Origin: Auriscalpium vulgare
Lineage: Eukaryota; Basidiomycota; Agaricomycetes; Russulales; Auriscalpiaceae
DNA length: 64,000 nt
Assembly: GCA_019915015.1 (NCBI GenBank)
Contig: JAHBBC010000024.1
Location: forward strand, 496,001-560,000
Direction: 5' to 3'
Below, piece by piece: positions 43,627 through 54,488 of this stretch (position 1 is the first letter of the stretch; every line of letters begins with the position of its first letter). Position numbers and translations under genes: made by a program. The notes under the pieces are model-generated. The model searched no databases and was not told where the DNA came from. It saw nothing but the letters and a program-made list of their open reading frames with translations.

Positions 43627-45599
43627 GGCGAGAAATCGCAGATGAACGATTCGTCACTGCTGGCTCACGGCTTTATACGCCATCAGCCTTGTTGATGGCT
43701 GACGTCCTTCCGGGCGCGTCGGAAGACGTGCTCACGGCGGCGAGACAAACTGAGGACGCAGTCAGCTTGTCGACTAAAGGGCGCCTCGCAGAAATAGTAT
43801 CCCCTTTTAATACGGGTTCCTGACGAGTTCCTTGCTGTTCCTGGTTCGGGAGATTGGACTGTTACGAGCTGAAGGGTCGTAAGTCTGACGCGAAGCTTCA
43901 ATCAAATTATTTGAAAGCTCACCTATGCCTTGAACCAACGAGACATCATCTGCGAAGGCACCCACTACGAGAAGCAAGAAGCAGAGCAGGCACTAGACGG
44001 AAGCGTAGTTGCGCTGGAGTTAGCATCGGCACGCATCACAGATGCCGGTAGCGAAAGTGTAGTGGCGTCCATCTTGATTTTCGACACATTGCTATCGTGT
44101 CATTTACACACACTACCGCATCCACATATGGCATTCGTCGTAGTGAGCCCGTTGCATCTCTGCCCCTGCCCCACGAGGAAGATTGTCCGAAGCCGCCCTG
44201 AATTTGTTCGAGAGCGCTTTCCTGGTGCCACCATTCGCGAGAGATGCGTCGTAGACCGAAGAAACTAGAGTTTGTAAGTTTATGTCAATACAAGTCGAAC
44301 GTATGTAGAAAGGGAACCCACCGAGAGGCACCACGAGAGCAGCACATAGCCGTCCTTCGAGAAGGCGTCAACGCCGATCTGGCACCGGCTTCCAAAGCTT
44401 GGGACGCGACGGAAAGGACTTGAGCTCGATGGGTGTCACTGTCAGTGGGAGGCTTAGCTCACGAGTCGGACGTAATGCTTCCACGCACCGAACGCCCTGC
44501 CAAGTCATCAGATGATGGCGCACCGACCCAGCACCGCTCGGCACAATAAGTATGAGAAAGGCGCATTGCACAATTCGCGAGTTTAATGCTATGTCGCAGA
44601 GCAGCAAATATCAAGAAGATAGCCACTCGGAGGACGAAGTGATGCCGCCTAGCCCGAACTGCATCTCGCCTAGCTTAGCTTTCGCTACCGACCTCGTGGA
44701 AGACAGTCATTCGTAGACTGGTCACCAGGCTTTTACTGAGCCAGTGACGAGGCAGGCAGGTACTGTTAGTAAGTCATTCGCTGGTTGGTACTTGGTAGCT
44801 TGCCTTGAATATCATCCTTTGTAGTAAGTAATCGGTGCCCACGCTGAGATGTCGCGCGCCCACAAAGATGAGCGCCAAGAAGGATAAAAATGCGGGGTGC
44901 CAGAGGTGGATCAATGGCATGTAAACCAAGCCTGGGAGGATGAATCCTTGTCGATTCTTGTCCATCCATCGCCAAATCATATACGCTCGCCCACTCATGC
45001 CACACCTTCTGGTCTGGTATAACCTGGTCGCCGCACCAAACCGAATGTGTAAAAATTGAAGACACCTGCAGTCGGGATCAAAGACTCAGAGCGGTCGTGG
45101 TTGGATGACAGCAGCCAGCGGATTACCTAACAGCTTTTTTGCGGCAACTTCCGCTCAACTATACAGTTCCAAGCCACCCCAGCCACCCACCACCAACAAC
45201 ACCCACACCGGCACCAGAGCACGCAAGGAACGTCGGCGCCGCACGACACACACCAAGGTGAGTACTACTGCTTATGTTGTCTTTGAGGAGGATGCGATGC
45301 TGACGGTGTGATATAGGTATATCAGTTTGTTTCAGGTGAGTTGGAGCGTCGATTTCTGAAAGGGCGTGTGTTTGGAAGGGTTGAGGTGGTGGAGACGGAG
45401 CGGGCTCGATTGAATATGCATGGAGGGCAGGTCGCTCATGGATGCGGCGGGTCCTGCATTGGCGGACGGAACAATGGCGATGGATACGTTCGCTTGTGCT
45501 GTGCACCCAGAGCGCGCACCTCATCTTACCTCTCCTCTTGCATCCGATCCACAAAACTGACCTTTGGTATCTTCCAGCTTCATTCACCTATCCACTACA
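43627..45599. other. intergenic; likely 5' leader intron of the L34 gene at its right end
   Basis: No domain-bearing frame is visible. The open frames at 44766-45065 minus, including one rich in hydrophobic residues, and 43930-44268 plus are unrecognised. Near the right end, 45258 (AAG|GTGAGTACT) and 45577 (TATCTTCCAG) look like a donor and acceptor for a leader intron, common in fungal ribosomal-protein genes. A pyrimidine-rich stretch follows just before the ATG at 45600. Confidence 0.4.
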
Positions 45600-46064
45600 A
45601 TGGCCCAACGCGTTACTCTTCGCAAGCGCACTCCGTACAACACGACTTCCGCACGGCGGCGCATCGTGAAGACGCCCGGCGGTGTCCTGCGCTACCACCA
45701 CCTCAAAAAGCTCCCCACCGCGCCGAAGTGCGGTGACTGCGGCTCTAAGCTCCCCGGCGTGCGTCCCTTCCTTCCGTACGGGTTAAGTAAATGTGAAGCT
45801 GACGGTGTGCGCGGGTCTAGGTTGTCGCGCTGCGCCCGCGCGAGTACGCGACTGTGTCGAAGACGCAGAAGCACGTCAACCGCGCGTACGGTGGCTCGCG
45901 GTGCGGCGGGTGTGTGCGCTCGCGGTGCGTCCTCCCCCTTTCCCCTACTTCCTCGCGAACTCACCTATACTTGGGTTCACAGCGTTGTGCGCGCGTTCCT
46001 GATTGAGGAGGCGAAGGTTGTCAAGCGTGTCATCAAGTCTCAACAGAAGGGCGGGCGCTCATAA
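45600..46064 (+). CDS. RPL34: 60S ribosomal protein L34 (eL34, 114 aa)
   Basis: Component of the large cytosolic ribosomal subunit. Exons are 45600-45758, 45821-45924 and 45983-46064. The protein opens [15 protein letters not shown] and keeps the family zinc-ribbon pairs C-G-D-C and C-G-G-C, the conserved L-R-P-R-E-Y and [15 protein letters not shown], and a C-terminal helix [14 protein letters not shown]. Length matches the family. It sits in the middle of the F-box array, between the oxidase and the transposon-split copy R5. Confidence 0.95.
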   Translation: MAQRVTLRKRTPYNTTSARRRIVKTPGGVLRYHHLKKLPTAPKCGDCGSKLPGVRPFLPYGLSKCEADGVRGSRLSRCARASTRLCRRRRSTSTARTVARGAAGVCARGASSPFPLLPRELTYTWVHSVVRAFLIEEAKVVKRVIKSQQKGGRS

Positions 46065-46494
46065 GCTGCTTGTCTGGTAGAGCCGTGATTGTCTTGCTGT
46101 TTGCCGTGTTTGCGCTATGATAGGATATGCGTGTGCTATGCGGGTATGCGTCTTATGAAAAAATCAACCTGCTCGCTGTTGCTTTGTGAGGATCGTGAGG
46201 GCCAGCCTTGAGGAGAATTCAGTAAAGTAAATATTCCTGTGCCATCGATACAAGTGCCGCGGTACGTATATTCGAATGCTGCGTCTGCCTCTCATGTGAA
46301 CAATGTCAGGGCCGGTCTTTCTTGTTCCGGTCTTCGAAGACAAGCACCGCAATACTGAAGAATATTGAGCATGCCTCATGCATTCACACCCGGTGGATTT
46401 GCCGGTGAGGCACGCATATGTGCGCACGGCCGCCTCATAAACTCTCATAAAACCCTGACTTTTGACCTTCATCTAGTATCTTGATCCCCCAGAC

Positions 46495-49400
46495 ATGTCG
46501 CTGACCATACTGCCCGACAATGTACTGCATGTGATACTTCCACATCTCGATCACCGCAGCATCCTCGCCTGCCAGGCAGTCAGTGGTTTGTTCTCTGCCG
46601 CAGGTGCTGATGCTAACAAACATCCCACATCAGAAAAAGCAAACGTCTCAGTGACAGCGGGATAGGTCCTGACAGAGCCGACTGAGATGACGAGATTTCG
46701 GGCCAGTGCCGAGACGGCTAGATCCGAAATGACCATATAAGAGAGAGCTGTCTCAGTCAAGAGGCCCGCGTCTCTGTAACGAGCCAGCAGTCTCCGTCCC
46801 CAACCACACCGAGCCAATCCCGCACGGAGGAGAAACACAATGAGATTGTTTGATATGGACATTAAGAAGTATTGATAAGTATTAAGTGGTTTGGAATTAC
46901 AAACAATAAGTAAGATAAGCAACATCATGGCGCACATAACCCAGTCCCCGCGCACCACGCTAGTCTGCGTCTACGATGAAGACCTCAGCTGCTAGTTTGC
47001 TGCCGCTGGAGGTGGATCAGCGCTCCTAAGCGTCAGAGAGTACTTAGTTCGGGCTCGTGCTCCGTGTCGCCGGCGCTCGACCTCACGTTGACAGCGGCTT
47101 CGGGCTCGGACTCGATGTCCATGGTGTTGCCACTATGCGTGTCCGATGGCAACGAATTGGCAGACTCCAGAGGTGTTGTATCAGGTTGAAATGCTTCGGA
47201 TGTTGAAACGGCCTCGACTTGCTGGATGCTCTGGCTCAAGAGCGCAAGTTCAGACCGCAGGTCGTCGTCGTCGAGCTCGATCCGACTCTGCCCGACGTCC
47301 CCGTCTTCAGTGCCTTGAACAATACTTCTTTGCACGTCAGAAGGGTCGTATGACACACACATGTCACTCACCAAGCATCCTTGTAGAGCTGCATACGATA
47401 CCTTGTCCAGACATCCGCACTTCCAAACAGACGACTCATTTCGTCAAAAAACTTCTGGTAATTCCGATGTTCTACAGGATATCGTATATGCAGTGCCCGG
47501 CACACGGACGACAAGGGGCTCGATGTTTAGCACGGTGCTATATGCAGAGAACATGGACGTTGTCGGAAGTCTGGGCCTAGAAGGTACGTGCAACTCGTTG
47601 CTTCATCTATCTCGAACTCGAAGGCTCGCTGACACGCCGCCCAAGGATATCGAATTGGACAAGTTCGAGCAATCTTCGAATTGCCTGCTGATATCCAAGC
47701 ACTACGGCCGCGTGGCGCGCTCAAGGAAACACATCTTGCATACCTCGAGCTCTTCACGCCGTTTACCCCTGCGCCTGAGCGGTATAGCAAGCTCTACAAA
47801 GTCTCGCGATCGCTGCTTGCCATGCAACGGCGAGCCGTAGTCATTCCTATAGACCACATCTACCGTAGCTGTCACTTGATTCCTGCCTTTGGCTCTCGTG
47901 CGGATCGTAGTTGGGTGTCTCGGGACGTTCTCGAGCAGTGCGATACATTCTATCTTAACTCCTTCTCTGATCACCATATGTATTTATTTGTATGATTCGG
48001 CCATCTTATCTACCTCTGCAGCGATATCGGCACTCGCTAATGGGCCGCTGTGAGATGCGATGTCAGTATGACACGCGACCGAGAAACTGTCTCAGTCAGG
48101 AACGGCTGTCTCATTTCTGAGACGACGTCTCTTTCCGCGCGCGCTCAGAGGTGCTTGCCTCTCGACTGCATTTCCCCTCTCAAGCCCACCCGAGGACGAG
48201 ATCACTCATCAATAGTGATGCCGGATGAGCCGCAGAGACAGCTGTCTCAGTCGTGAGTTTTTCGCGTTCCCTGGCAACCGCTTCTCGGTCATAGACATGC
48301 CGCAGGTTCAAGACACTGGTGAACAGCTCTACGGACTTGCAATATATCATCGAGCTCGCCGCAGCCGGGATGTGCGAGGGCCCTGCGGTCCAACACCTCG
48401 CCCTTCCCGAGCGGTTGCAGCATCTGCGGGCATACTGCGCCCACAGGATCCATTGCGCTTCAGGAGCTCCCCTTTGTCCCCGCGCTCGCTGGCGACTTAT
48501 GGCGCATGCGCATCTCCGTCACCACGATAGCCACCGTGGCCATGGAAGCGGGAGGCCGGGAGCGCCTGTACGTCCAGCAAATGCCCTCCGCAGTGCGAGG
48601 CATTGAGGAACGCCACTAAGAGGTCTCCCGCCGTATCATGCCATGGCGGCGGTCGACGCGTCGCAGGACCTGCTTGTGGTCAAGTGCCAGTTCGTGCCAA
48701 TGTCCCATGTCGCCCCCATTGTCTTCTAAGGCGATCTCGTCGCGCGGCGGACAACTAGCGGGTACCCGAGCGAGCTCCAGATCCTCTCGCTGTCAACGGG
48801 CGAGCGTCACCTTTGGCCAGCGGACCCGATATTTTCCTCGACGCTGGAATCGATAATACCCAGGTCTTCGGCGAGTATTGCGCGGCTACGAACTCTGGCT
48901 ATCTAATTATCTGGAACTGGGTGACCGGTAATACTGAAGGAAAACTTGTGCGTGCACCGTGTCAATATATGAATACGTAACATATTAACTCTGCTCCCCG
49001 CAGCGTCCGGTGCCGCCGGAGCCCACGTTCGCGTACCGGCCCAGCAGTCAGTGAACGTTTCTGAACGACACACACATAGCCATCATGTCGAAGGAACCGG
49101 AAGCCATCCTTGTATACGCTTTCCGCACCGGCGGTGGGAAGGACGCGGTACTACCGCCGACAGTCTTCGAACTCCCGAACTGTGCACCAGAGTCGCCCTC
49201 GCGAATGACCATCTGCTGCGACTTCGCCGGGACGCAGCATGAGGGGCTCTTACACCACACGCCGTCGTCGCGCATGCTCTCGATCACGATCTCTGTGCGC
49301 CTGTGCAAGGACCCGCTGGGAGGGGGTATAAGCACCAGCGGCTCGAGCTTGCCATTCCCGCAGACACACTCCTCGCGCATGTCCCCTCGGCAGAGGCCGT

Positions 49401-49866
49401 GCCGTGGGCGCGTTGGGGACCCGCGGGGAGTGTGCTGTCGCCGTGTTACAGGGAAGTAGGCGCCCCGAGTAGCGCAGGGGTGAGCGCGATGCGCTTGGCG
49501 GTGTTAGGCAGCGCAGAGGGCGCCGATGGCCATGGGACGCCGGTATATGCGCTCGCGGATCACTGCCGTGCACGTGTAGTACGAGGGACGAGCGGGAAGG
49601 TAGTGGAAGCGTTCGAGACGCCTGCGAGCGCGGGGGTGGTAAAGGCGACGCGACCGTATGCGGTGAAGGCGTTCTCAATGCCGTGGGGTGATGAGACCGA
49701 CAGCGCAATCGGTATCATTGTATGTGAGGATCAGCTAATTGTGCATGAGGTACATCCTTGTCCAACTGATACACCAGATGAGGGGTGCTAATTATTGTGC
49801 AGGAGTTTGATGATGGATATTCGTATTCAGTTGTGATTCGTGAAGGCCTGGGCTTGTACGGTGTAA
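46495..49866 (+). pseudogene. F-box family pseudogene split by an insertion in intron 1 (copy R5)
   Basis: Exon 1 (46495-46578) is a normal F-box exon: I-L-P-D-N-V-L-H-V-I-L-P-H-L-D-H-R-S-I-L-A-C-Q-A, with a GTCAGT donor. Exon 2 starts only at 48295 (T-C-R-R-F-K-T-L-V-N-S-S-T-D-L-Q-Y-I-I-E-L-A-A-A-G-M-C-E-G-P); the normal intron is about 60 bases. Beyond the insertion, exon 2 has a frameshift near 48440 and a TAA at 48617-48619 after G-I-E-E-R-H. The exon 4 region has a stop before T-F-L-N-D and a frameshift near 49310. The last exon still ends V-K-A-W-A-C-T-V but out of frame. It belongs to the same subgroup as M3-M5 (A-A-A-G-M-C-E-G-P). Confidence 0.8.
46590..48280. mobile_element. degenerate DNA-transposon-like insertion
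   Basis: The insert sits in intron 1 of F-box copy R5. Its ends carry repeated short motifs. GACTGAGA occurs at 46679 on the left, and TGTCTCAGTC at 48088 and 48243 on the right, with a further copy at 46750. A perfect 14-base palindrome GAGACAGCTGTCTC lies at 48235-48248. The longest plausible frame is 47681-47995 plus (L-E-L-F-T-P-F, R-S-C-H-L-I-P-A-F-G, D-V-L-E-Q-C-D-T-F-Y-L-N-S-F). It resembles the C-terminal end of transposase-associated proteins common in agaricomycete DNA elements (Plavaka/CACTA-like). Other frames are broken. Exact ends and target-site duplication could not be fixed. Confidence 0.55.
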
Positions 49867-50113
49867 CAGAGCGAAATATGACTCGTGCTAAGATCAGGAG
49901 CCGGATTACTTACTCGGCAGTGAATATACCATCCCATAAATTGGGACTGGGCACTGCAAACGGAGTATGCATCGATGCGACGCGACCGACATCGATGACC
50001 CATTTTGCATCCAAAGAGCGAAACTGGAATAGAACGTCTTTTAAAACATCCAGGCCATCCCGGCTCACCGCCAAGCGCAACGTAGTTTTATGTCTTCTTT
50101 TACGTCGTCGCAA

Positions 50114-51830
50114 TCAAATTGTAGATACCCAGGTCTTCACCAACGGATACAGATCCTCAGCATCCGACTCCTGTAAATGCGTATGCGTTCATTTAGCTGT
50201 CGCGAGGATCCTAGTGATAGCAGCACACCTCAAATACGAAGAGCTGGTCCTCAAGCACGATCATTTTGAATGGCCTGTTCAGCCTCTCGCCACTCCACGG
50301 CATCGTGAACTCCCGCACCACATACGGCAGGGCCCCCTCTGTCAGTCCGCCGAGGGCGTCGCCGGCTGACGAAAACTCCTTCTCCACCACCAACCTGCCC
50401 ACACCGTGCCGGCGCGCTTGCGCGACCCGCAAGGGGTGGTAATCTGTAAGTACAGCAACCGGCGCACCGTCAGGATCAACCCTATAATTGGGCGCGCGCG
50501 TGACCACGCAGATCTTGCTGCGGTCGCCAGCTGCAAGAATTTCCTCTGTAAAGGACCATTGTGCCAGGCGGCTGCCCGCAGGACCCCATTCGGCCCACTG
50601 CACCGTCGTCGGCGCAGCCTGTAACCGTGCTAGGAGCATGTCTACCGATATGTTGAGGAATTGCTGACTGTTGACTTGTGGGAAAAGGAGGGACAGCATG
50701 CGTGCGGATGGGTCAGGATGGAAGATGCCCGCGTGGTCGACGCCTGCGATATTGCTGCATGGAGCGAGATTCGGATCGAAGGTGAGGTGCATGTCAGGCG
50801 GGAGCATGAAAGTTGTCGGCAGGTACTCGCTGCGTTCAACGTTGAATGTATACACAAGAATGACCGGCTTGGGATCGCTGGCCAGAATGGCGATGTGAGC
50901 ACCGTCGAGAAATGTGAATGTGATCATATCCCTCGATCGAGGAGGGAACTAAGAGCGACGGATGTTCAGAATCATCATACGTCAACACATCATATGGAAA
51001 AATATGCGCACGAGTTTGACTTCTGTGCTGCAGGTCTTCCAATTCCAGACAGTCAAGTACGGGTGCTGTTGCCGCATGCACGTCGCCGCGCAGTAGTCGC
51101 CGAACACCTCAGCGTGCAGACAATTATGTACTCCATTTCCAGGTTCAAAATGAGCTGATGGATGGGGCTCGCCTGTCGATAGTGTCAACATGCAGAGCGT
51201 TGTGTAATAGTTCCTGCGAACGTCAGGCGTCTGAGACTAGGGTTACAATGGGTGGAGGAGGAGACACACGGCCCGTAATCCGGCTTGTGCACCACAAGCA
51301 GGTCTTGCGATGCATCGAGGGCAAGCACACCGTAAGAAACCGGGATCTTGATACTCCAGTGGCGTTCCTCGATGCCGCGCACGACGGATGGCATCTGCTG
51401 GACGTACAGGCGCAGTCCGTGACCATCATCATCGAAGCGGTGCGAGACCAATGTAGTGACAGAGCTTTCCAGAGACCAGAAGTCACCGGCGAGGGCGGGG
51501 CCGAAAGGGAGCTCTTCGAAAGTGATGTCGCGGGCACGGGCAGCGTTGTACGCGCGTAGACGTTGCAGCTTCTCGGAAACGTCGAGGTCTCGGGCAGCGG
51601 GGCCCTCGCACATCGCGGCAGCTCCAAGCTCAATCTTGTACTGCAACTGCATGGAGGTATCCACGAATGTCTTGAGACTTCTACATGTCTAACCAAGACG
51701 CAGCTGAGAGATCAGTAGATTCTGCGTAAAGTCTGGGCGAAGTACTGACTGCCTGACAGGAAAGAATACTCTTGTAATCTATTTGAAGAAGGATAGCGTG
51801 CAGAAGGTCATCTGGAATGGCCTGCAGCAT
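50114..51830 (-). CDS. F-box family protein, intact (copy M1, 492 aa)
   Basis: First minus-strand member of the array. Exons are 51830-51750, 51688-51270, 51213-51012, 50948-50229 and 50170-50114. The F-box is P-D-D-L-L-H-A-I-L-L-Q-I-D-Y-K-S-I-L-S-C-Q. The tail is SMQLQYKIELGAAAMCEGPA. Exon 3 has M-L-T-L-S-T-G-E-P-H-P and V-W-N-W-K-T. Exon 4 starts F-P-P-R-S-R-D-M-I-T-F-T-F-L-D and ends L-E-D-Q-L-F-V-F-E. The last exon ends L-V-K-T-W-V-S-T-I. It is closely related to M2, with an almost identical first half of exon 2 and diverged sequence elsewhere. Confidence 0.86.
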
Positions 51831-52309
51831 GGGGAAGTGAGCGTTGAGTGTGAGCGAGAAGGAGAACGCGTGTTGAAAGTCCGGTCCCGCCGGCAAATCT
51901 CCGGCCGCACTTGCCCTATAGCTTAGTAGTGCCAGTGTCGCCCGCAATACCTCATTGGCTTCGACCATTAGTATTCTAGCGGCGCTAGCCTGCTCTTGTT
52001 GCGCGCATCATGCCTAGCTGCAAAGGATACAGCAACCCTCGGAATTCTCAGCGCGAAGCTGTATTGGAAAGCTGAGCGGACAGTCTGGCCATCCGAGTTC
52101 GAGCATCATATTGCGCATAGCTTACGATCTGACTCTACTGTGCAGTAAAATACCACCCCTTTGCAACCGAATTTGCTTCGGAGGACTCCTGCGCGAGGGT
52201 GCAACGAGGGTGAGTATAGTCGTCGAATTCATATCTCGCAACGCCGTCCTGGCTCACGGGCAGCAAAGCGCAATATTGTCATTTTATGTTTCGTGTTACG
52301 TAGTCACCG

Positions 52310-54038
52310 TCAGATCGTACATGCCCAGGCCTTCACCAACGGATACTGAACCTCAGCATACGACTCCTGCAAAGACATTGATTTAGCTGTCGCCAGGATC
52401 ACAGCGGTAGCAGCACACCTCAAATACGAAGAGCTGGTCCTCAAGCACGATCAGTTTGTATGGCCTGTTCACCCTCTCGCCACTCCACGGCATCGTAAAC
52501 TCCCTCACCACGTACGGCAGAGCCCCCTCTGTCAGTCCACCGAGGCCGTCGCCGGCCAGTGACGAAATTTCCTTCTCTACCCCCAACCTGCCCACACCGC
52601 GTCGGCGCGCTTGCGCGACCCGCGAAGGGTGGTAATCTGTAAGAACAGCAACTGGCGCACCGTCCGGGCCAACCCTATAATTTGGCGCCAGAGCGACCAA
52701 GGAGATCTCGCTGCGCTCTCCAGCTGCCGGAATTTCCTCTGTAAGGATCCATTGTGTCAGGCGGCTGCCAGCAGGACCCCAGTCGGCCCACTGCACCGTC
52801 GCCGGCGCAGCCTGTAAATGTGCGAGGAGCATGCTTATCGATATGTTGAGTAGTTTGTGGCCGTTCCCTTGTAACACGAAAAGGAGGGACAGCATGCGTG
52901 CGGATGGGGGGTCAGGGTGGAAGATGCCCGCGTGGTCGACGCCGGCGACGGTGGCGCACGGAATGAGAGTGGGGGAGTGGTTGAGCTCCATGTCGGGTGG
53001 GAGGGTGAAAGCTGTCGGCAGGCACTCGCTGTTTTCAACGTTGATTGTATACACAAGGATGACTGGTCTGCGAGCGCAGGACAGAATGGCGATGTGAGCA
53101 CAGTCGAGAAATGAGAATGTAAACGTATTGCTCGACGGAGGAGGAAACTAAGAGCGAGGGATTGTCAGAATCTGCATACGTTGACACAGGAAATGAATGG
53201 ATATGCGCACGAGGTTGACTTCTGTGCTCCAGGTCTTCCAATTCCAGATAGTCAAGTACGGGTGGTCGTGCCCTTGCCCCCTGCGCGCGGCCGCGCAGTA
53301 GTCGCCGAACACTTCAACGCGTATACAATTATGTATTCCCTTCCCAGGGTCAACATGAGCTGATGGATGAGGTTCGCCTGTCGATAGTGTCAACATGCTG
53401 AGCGTCGTAGAATAGTTCCTGCGAATGTGAGGCCGAGGTCACACAAGTCTGAGACTAGGGCTAAAATAAAGACATACGGCCCGTGATCCGGCTTGTGCAC
53501 GACGAGCACGTCTTGTGATGCATCGACCGCAAGCACGCCGTAAGAAATCCCGATCTTGATGCTCCAGTGGCGTTCCTCGATGCCGCGCATGACGGACGGC
53601 ATCTGCTGGACGTACAGACGCAGCCCATGACCATCATCATCGTAGCAGTCCGTGACCAATGTAGTCACAGAGCTGCGCAGACACCAAATGTCACCAGTGA
53701 GGGCGGGGGCAAAAGGGAGCTCTTCGAAAGTGATGTCGCGGGCACGGGCAGCGTTGTACGCGCGTAGACGTTGCAGCTTCTCGGAAACGTCGAGGTCTCG
53801 GGCAGCGGGGCCCTCGCACATCGCGGCAGCTCCAAGCTCAATCTTGTACTGCAACTGCATGGAGGTATCCACGAGTGCCTTGAGACTTCTACATGTCTAA
53901 CCAAGACGCATTTGAGAGATCAGTAGATTATGCGTAAGGTCTGGGCGAAGTACTGACTGCCTGACAGGATAGAATACATTTGCCATCTAATGGAAGAAGG
54001 ATCGCAAGTAGCAGGTCATCGGGAAGGGCCTGCAACAT
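52310..54038 (-). CDS. F-box family protein, intact (copy M2, 497 aa)
   Basis: Tandem sister of M1. Exons are 54038-53958, 53896-53478, 53418-53211, 53147-52419 and 52366-52310. The F-box is P-D-D-L-L-L-A-I-L-L-P-L-D-G-K-C-I-L-S-C-Q, in which the usual D-Y-K is D-G-K, so Skp1 contact may be weaker. Exon 3 ends I-W-N-W-K-T-W-S-T-E-V-N-L. Exon 4 has H-A-G-I-F-H-P-D-P-P-S-A-R-M-L-S and V-L-E-D-Q-L-F-V-F-E. The last exon ends L-V-K-A-W-A-C-T-I. The spacer upstream also resembles the spacer upstream of M1, so the duplicated unit was gene plus promoter. Confidence 0.86.
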
Positions 54039-54488
54039 GATGAAGTGAGCCCGCAAGGAATCGGAGTCTGGAGAACACGAGTTGAGATGACCTGGCAGAG
54101 GCTACTAAGCTCTAGCCGGCTTATCTCCGACCGACCGCCGACTCTAGTCCGCTTTTCCTAACCGTCATAAGTAACTCAAATCTCCCTCACATCCCACATA
54201 CTAACCAAGTGAAAAAAGTGATCCTCAGACTTACACGTCTCTTGAACAGCGCAGTCGCGTTCGCAATACTCTGTTGACTTCGACTATGAGTATCTGCGTA
54301 GCTTCACCCGGTGATCTCGGCGCTCGCTGCGCGCACCATGCCTAAGTACGAGAAAAGGATACAACCACCCTCGAAATTCTCGGCGCGAAGCCGTATCAAG
54401 TCGCAAAGCTGACGTGGAGTAACTGAATACTCAAATAGCGGGCAGTCTGGCCATCCGAGCATCATATTGCACACACAATTTGACTCTA

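Noticed and set aside
44766..45065. Possible small membrane protein on minus
   Set aside because: One frame is hydrophobic, but there is no start context, splice structure or family resemblance to support it.
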